NCBI GenBank assembly: GCA_018262795.1
Contig: JADFDM010000005.1
Coordinates: 124,001-188,000, forward strand
Length of the DNA stretch: 64,000 nt
Direction of reading: 5' to 3'
From: Sphingobacteriales bacterium
GTDB lineage: Bacteria > Bacteroidota > Bacteroidia > Chitinophagales > LD1
Each line of letters begins with the position of its first letter. The stretch's first letter is position 1. The notes under the pieces were generated by a model. That model saw only the letters and a list, made by a program, of their open reading frames with translations. It was not told where the DNA came from and ran no database searches. Shown here one piece after another: positions 61,494 through 64,000 of this stretch. The translations under genes were made by a program, and so were the position numbers.

Positions 61494-62606
61494 ATGAAAC
61501 AAAAAAGTTGCTTACTCTTCATTGGATTGCTTCTTTCTTCTATTGCATTTTCACAAACCGTTCGGAAATACAGTAATGAATTTCTTCAGATCGGAGTCGG
61601 TGGACGCGGGCTGGCCATGAGCAACGCACAAGTAGCTACGGTGAGCGATTTGTATGCAAACTATTACAACCCGGCCGGTTTGGTGCACATCCAAAATACT
61701 TTTCAGGTAGGCATTATGCACTCCGAATATTTTGCCGGTATTGCCAAATATGATTTTGTGTCCTTTGCTGTACCCGTGCAACAAAAAAAGCGAGTTATCG
61801 GCTTTTCATTTTTTCGCTTTGGGGTAGATGATATACCGAATACACTTTTTTTGGTTCAACCGGATGGAAGTGTGGACTACTCTAAAATTACTTCTTTCAG
61901 CGCAGCCGATTATGCTTTTATGCTGCATTATGCGCAGGTGTTGCCCGTGAAAGGCCTAAGTGTAGGCGTAAGTGCCAAAATTATTTATCGGCAGATCGGG
62001 AAATTTGCCAAAGCCTTTGGTTTCGGCTTAGATGCCGGGCTTCAATATCGCATCAAGGATTGGCGAATCGGATTTATGGCGCGTGATGTAACCGGTACTT
62101 TTAACGGCTGGACCATGAGTTTCACCGATGCAGAAAAGCAGGTGCTGCTGCAAACGAATAATGACTTGCCCAAAAATAGTTTAGAGATCACCAGCCCCAT
62201 GTTTATTTTGGGAGCAGCGTATGAAGGGAATATCAAGAACAAGGTTTTTATTACTCCAGAAATCAACTTCGGATTGACCACCGATGGCAAGCGGAACGTG
62301 CTCGTAGCTGCCAAGCCTATCAGTATTGATATGAATGTAGGCTTAGAAGTGAAATACGTACCCGCCAAGGATATTGATGTGTGCCTGCGTGCCGGAGTGG
62401 GGAATCTGCAACGAGCCACCGATGAATTAGGGAAAAAGAGATTTACTGTGTCGCCCAATATCGGAGCGGGCGTTCATGTCAAAATCATATCCTTAGATTA
62501 TGCCCTTACCAATCTGACTACTATTAAAGATCAGGATGGTGGCTCCGGGCTTTATTCGCACGTTATATCCTTGCGGTTAGACATCACTAAAAAGCATAAA
62601 GAATAA
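61494..62606 (+). CDS. PorV/PorQ-family outer-membrane barrel protein
   Basis: Outer-membrane beta-barrel protein of 370 residues with a signal peptide (1-20, ending AFSQ). The mature N-terminus EFLQIGVGGRGLAMSNAQVA followed by LYANYYNPAGLVHI is the family hallmark of PorV and PorQ. Amphipathic strands alternate to the C-terminus (GLYSHVISLRLDI). PorV carries T9SS cargo from the translocon to the PorU sortase. A PorU-like gene follows three bases after the stop, so this pair probably works together. It may be the main PorV or a paralogue (PorV2-like); the distinction needs a tree. Confidence 0.82.
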   Translation: MKQKSCLLFIGLLLSSIAFSQTVRKYSNEFLQIGVGGRGLAMSNAQVATVSDLYANYYNPAGLVHIQNTFQVGIMHSEYFAGIAKYDFVSFAVPVQQKKRVIGFSFFRFGVDDIPNTLFLVQPDGSVDYSKITSFSAADYAFMLHYAQVLPVKGLSVGVSAKIIYRQIGKFAKAFGFGLDAGLQYRIKDWRIGFMARDVTGTFNGWTMSFTDAEKQVLLQTNNDLPKNSLEITSPMFILGAAYEGNIKNKVFITPEINFGLTTDGKRNVLVAAKPISIDMNVGLEVKYVPAKDIDVCLRAGVGNLQRATDELGKKRFTVSPNIGAGVHVKIISLDYALTNLTTIKDQDGGSGLYSHVISLRLDITKKHKE

Positions 62607-62609
62607 CGG

Positions 62610-64000
62610 ATGAAGAAAGTTGTACTCCTCGCCCTATTTCTAAGTACCTGCTGGGGGCTTCAAGCCCAGCCATTCGGCAACGAGTGGATTGACTACAGTC
62701 AGGTGCATTATAAAATCAAGATCACACAGGATGGTCTTTATCGCATTCCGTACGCTACGCTTTCGGCTGTTATTCCCAATTTGGGCGCTATCAATGCCGG
62801 AAATTTTATTCTGTATCACAACGGGGAAGCAGTCCCTATTTATGTGTCCTCTACCACCTCCCTTGGAGCGAATGATTATATCGAGTTTTACGGTCGTAAA
62901 AATATTGGGGATGTGGATAGTTTTCTTTACAAAACTGCCGCTATACAACCGCATCCCTATTACAGTTTGTTTACCGATACCTCTATTTATTTTTTGACCA
63001 TAAAAAATGGAAGTGGCAATCCTCGCTTTATTGAAACCAATAACAGCTTAGTGAATTTGCCACCCAAAGAGAACTACTTCATCAACACTGTTCGGCAGGT
63101 ATATGCAGGGAGGTATTACGAGGGGAAGTATTACAGTGTGAGCGGAGAGGAGGTGTACAAATCGTCCTTTGAAGATGGCGAGGGCTTTGTGAATAACGCT
63201 TTCTTCGGCACGGTGAGCAGTGGCTCTCCTTCACAGCAAACGCAACTGAATTTTAATCTCGCTACTCCTTACATCAATTACTCCGGACCCGATGCCAATT
63301 ACTACACGGTGTTTATCAATAACTCTTATCCCGATGTTCACGCAGCGCGGATAGGGTTCAATGCCAACAGCAACCTTTACACTCAAACTTCTGCACAGGG
63401 CTTTCGGTTAAATAAAAACAGTTTTACTATTCCTCTGAGCCAACTGAACAACTCGGGTAATAACACTATTACTTTTACGGAGAGCAGTTTTAGCGCTTCC
63501 AGCAAAAAGCAGAATGCGGTGTGCATGAATGAGATTACCTACCCGAGAGATTTCAATTTTGACGGGCAAAACACGTTCTATTTTCAATTAGCTCCCGACC
63601 CGACCAACAAAAAATATATCGAGATTGTGAACTTTAATGATGAAGGTTTCCAACCGGTGTTGTACGATCTGACCAATAAGGTCTTGATACGCTCCACCTC
63701 CTCTCCGGGAACCACTCCATTAAAGTTTGCTTTGCCGCCCTCTACGGTCACCCGCAATTTGTATTTGGTGAGCGGCAGTCCGAACAGTTACACCACCATC
63801 AGCCAAATCATTCCGATTCAATTTGCCAACTACTCCGCCTCGAATCTCTCTGCGCAAGGCGATTATCTGATTATCTCCAACTCTTTTTTATACGATGACG
63901 GCATCGGCACAAATTGGGTGGAGGAATACCGAAAATATCGGGATGTGGACGATAACCCCGGAGTAGGGAAATACCACGCCAGAGTGTTTGACATTGATCA
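62610..64000 (+). CDS. PorU-like C25-family sortase, 3'-truncated by window edge
   Basis: The frame is open from ATG 62610 to the window end (463 codons). A signal peptide covers about residues 1-20 (ending GLQAQ). The following region (GNEWIDYSQVHYKIKITQDG, LYRIPYATLSAVIPN, INAGNFILYHNGEAVPIYV) is the N-terminal domain found before gingipain-like (C25) protease domains in PorU and PorU-like proteins. The C25 domain begins near residue 415: NLSAQGDYLIISNSFLYDDG, then WVEEYRKYRDVD, ending at RVFDIDQ. The catalytic His and Cys lie beyond the window. PorU cleaves the CTD of T9SS cargo and joins it to lipopolysaccharide. The neighbouring PorV-like gene supports this. It could be a PorU paralogue or a cargo protease instead. 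Confidence 0.78.
   Translation, partial: MKKVVLLALFLSTCWGLQAQPFGNEWIDYSQVHYKIKITQDGLYRIPYATLSAVIPNLGAINAGNFILYHNGEAVPIYVSSTTSLGANDYIEFYGRKNIGDVDSFLYKTAAIQPHPYYSLFTDTSIYFLTIKNGSGNPRFIETNNSLVNLPPKENYFINTVRQVYAGRYYEGKYYSVSGEEVYKSSFEDGEGFVNNAFFGTVSSGSPSQQTQLNFNLATPYINYSGPDANYYTVFINNSYPDVHAARIGFNANSNLYTQTSAQGFRLNKNSFTIPLSQLNNSGNNTITFTESSFSASSKKQNAVCMNEITYPRDFNFDGQNTFYFQLAPDPTNKKYIEIVNFNDEGFQPVLYDLTNKVLIRSTSSPGTTPLKFALPPSTVTRNLYLVSGSPNSYTTISQIIPIQFANYSASNLSAQGDYLIISNSFLYDDGIGTNWVEEYRKYRDVDDNPGVGKYHARVFDID

Noticed and set aside
1-64000. tRNA or rRNA genes
   Set aside because: I looked for T-arm-like and rRNA-like sequence in the intergenic regions and saw none; a covariance-model scan would be decisive.

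Overview
The window looks like a chromosome segment of a Bacteroidetes (Bacteroidota) bacterium, probably from the Chitinophagales/Sphingobacteria side. The evidence is a SusC-like TonB receptor with an N-terminal carboxypeptidase-regulatory-like domain, several large secreted proteins with type IX secretion (T9SS) C-terminal sorting domains, T9SS components themselves (PorZ, a PorV-like barrel, a PorU-like C25 protease), SprB-type repeat proteins, and promoter -7 boxes of the Bacteroidetes form TAnnTTTG at short distances before genes. No tRNA, rRNA or CRISPR array was seen.

Layout. 1-8831 is mostly co-directional housekeeping: mnmG (5' end cut by the window), an Ig-like lipoprotein, a gamma-carbonic-anhydrase-like protein, idi, an O-methyltransferase, a GH73/LysM hydrolase, a lipoprotein MsrA, hpt and an HI0933-type flavoprotein. 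8786-18593 holds an orphan histidine kinase, a TonB receptor with a clear terminator, recO, a YfhO-like membrane protein and porZ. 18687-25582 is ileS-lspA, a structured intergenic stretch, a methyltransferase, obg and adk. 25661-31888 carries two divergent T9SS cargo genes: an S15/CocE-type hydrolase and a SprB-repeat protein.

An accessory island lies between the terminator at 31935 and mpl at 42824. It has a RelA/SpoT-type nucleotide pyrophosphokinase gene bracketed by long imperfect palindromes, the right one attC-like; an IS1182-like transposase remnant with its catalytic core deleted; and a complete type I restriction-modification operon (hsdM-hsdS-RhuM/Fic-hsdR). The RhuM/Fic gene sits before hsdR and overlaps its start. 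Two terminators close the island's sides. This is the most likely place for an undescribed defence module.

42824-50773 returns to core genes: mpl, a DnaQ-like exonuclease, a polyprenol-phosphate glycosyltransferase, a TPR protein, a propeller T9SS cargo and rarA. 50774-53232 has no confident gene but contains a tandem array with an exact 294-bp period (four long units, then two short ones) and an AT-rich 21-bp repeat. 53233-56041 encodes a Zn/Cd-type P-type ATPase whose phosphorylation motif reads DKTRT instead of DKTGT, and a small membrane protein. 56073-60971 is a giant SprB-repeat surface protein. 61494 to the end is a PorV-like barrel followed by a PorU-like C25 sortase that runs off the window.

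Taken together, PorZ, the PorV-like and the PorU-like proteins belong to the T9SS machinery that would export and anchor the five CTD-bearing cargo proteins encoded here. All assignments come from reading motifs; no database search was run.
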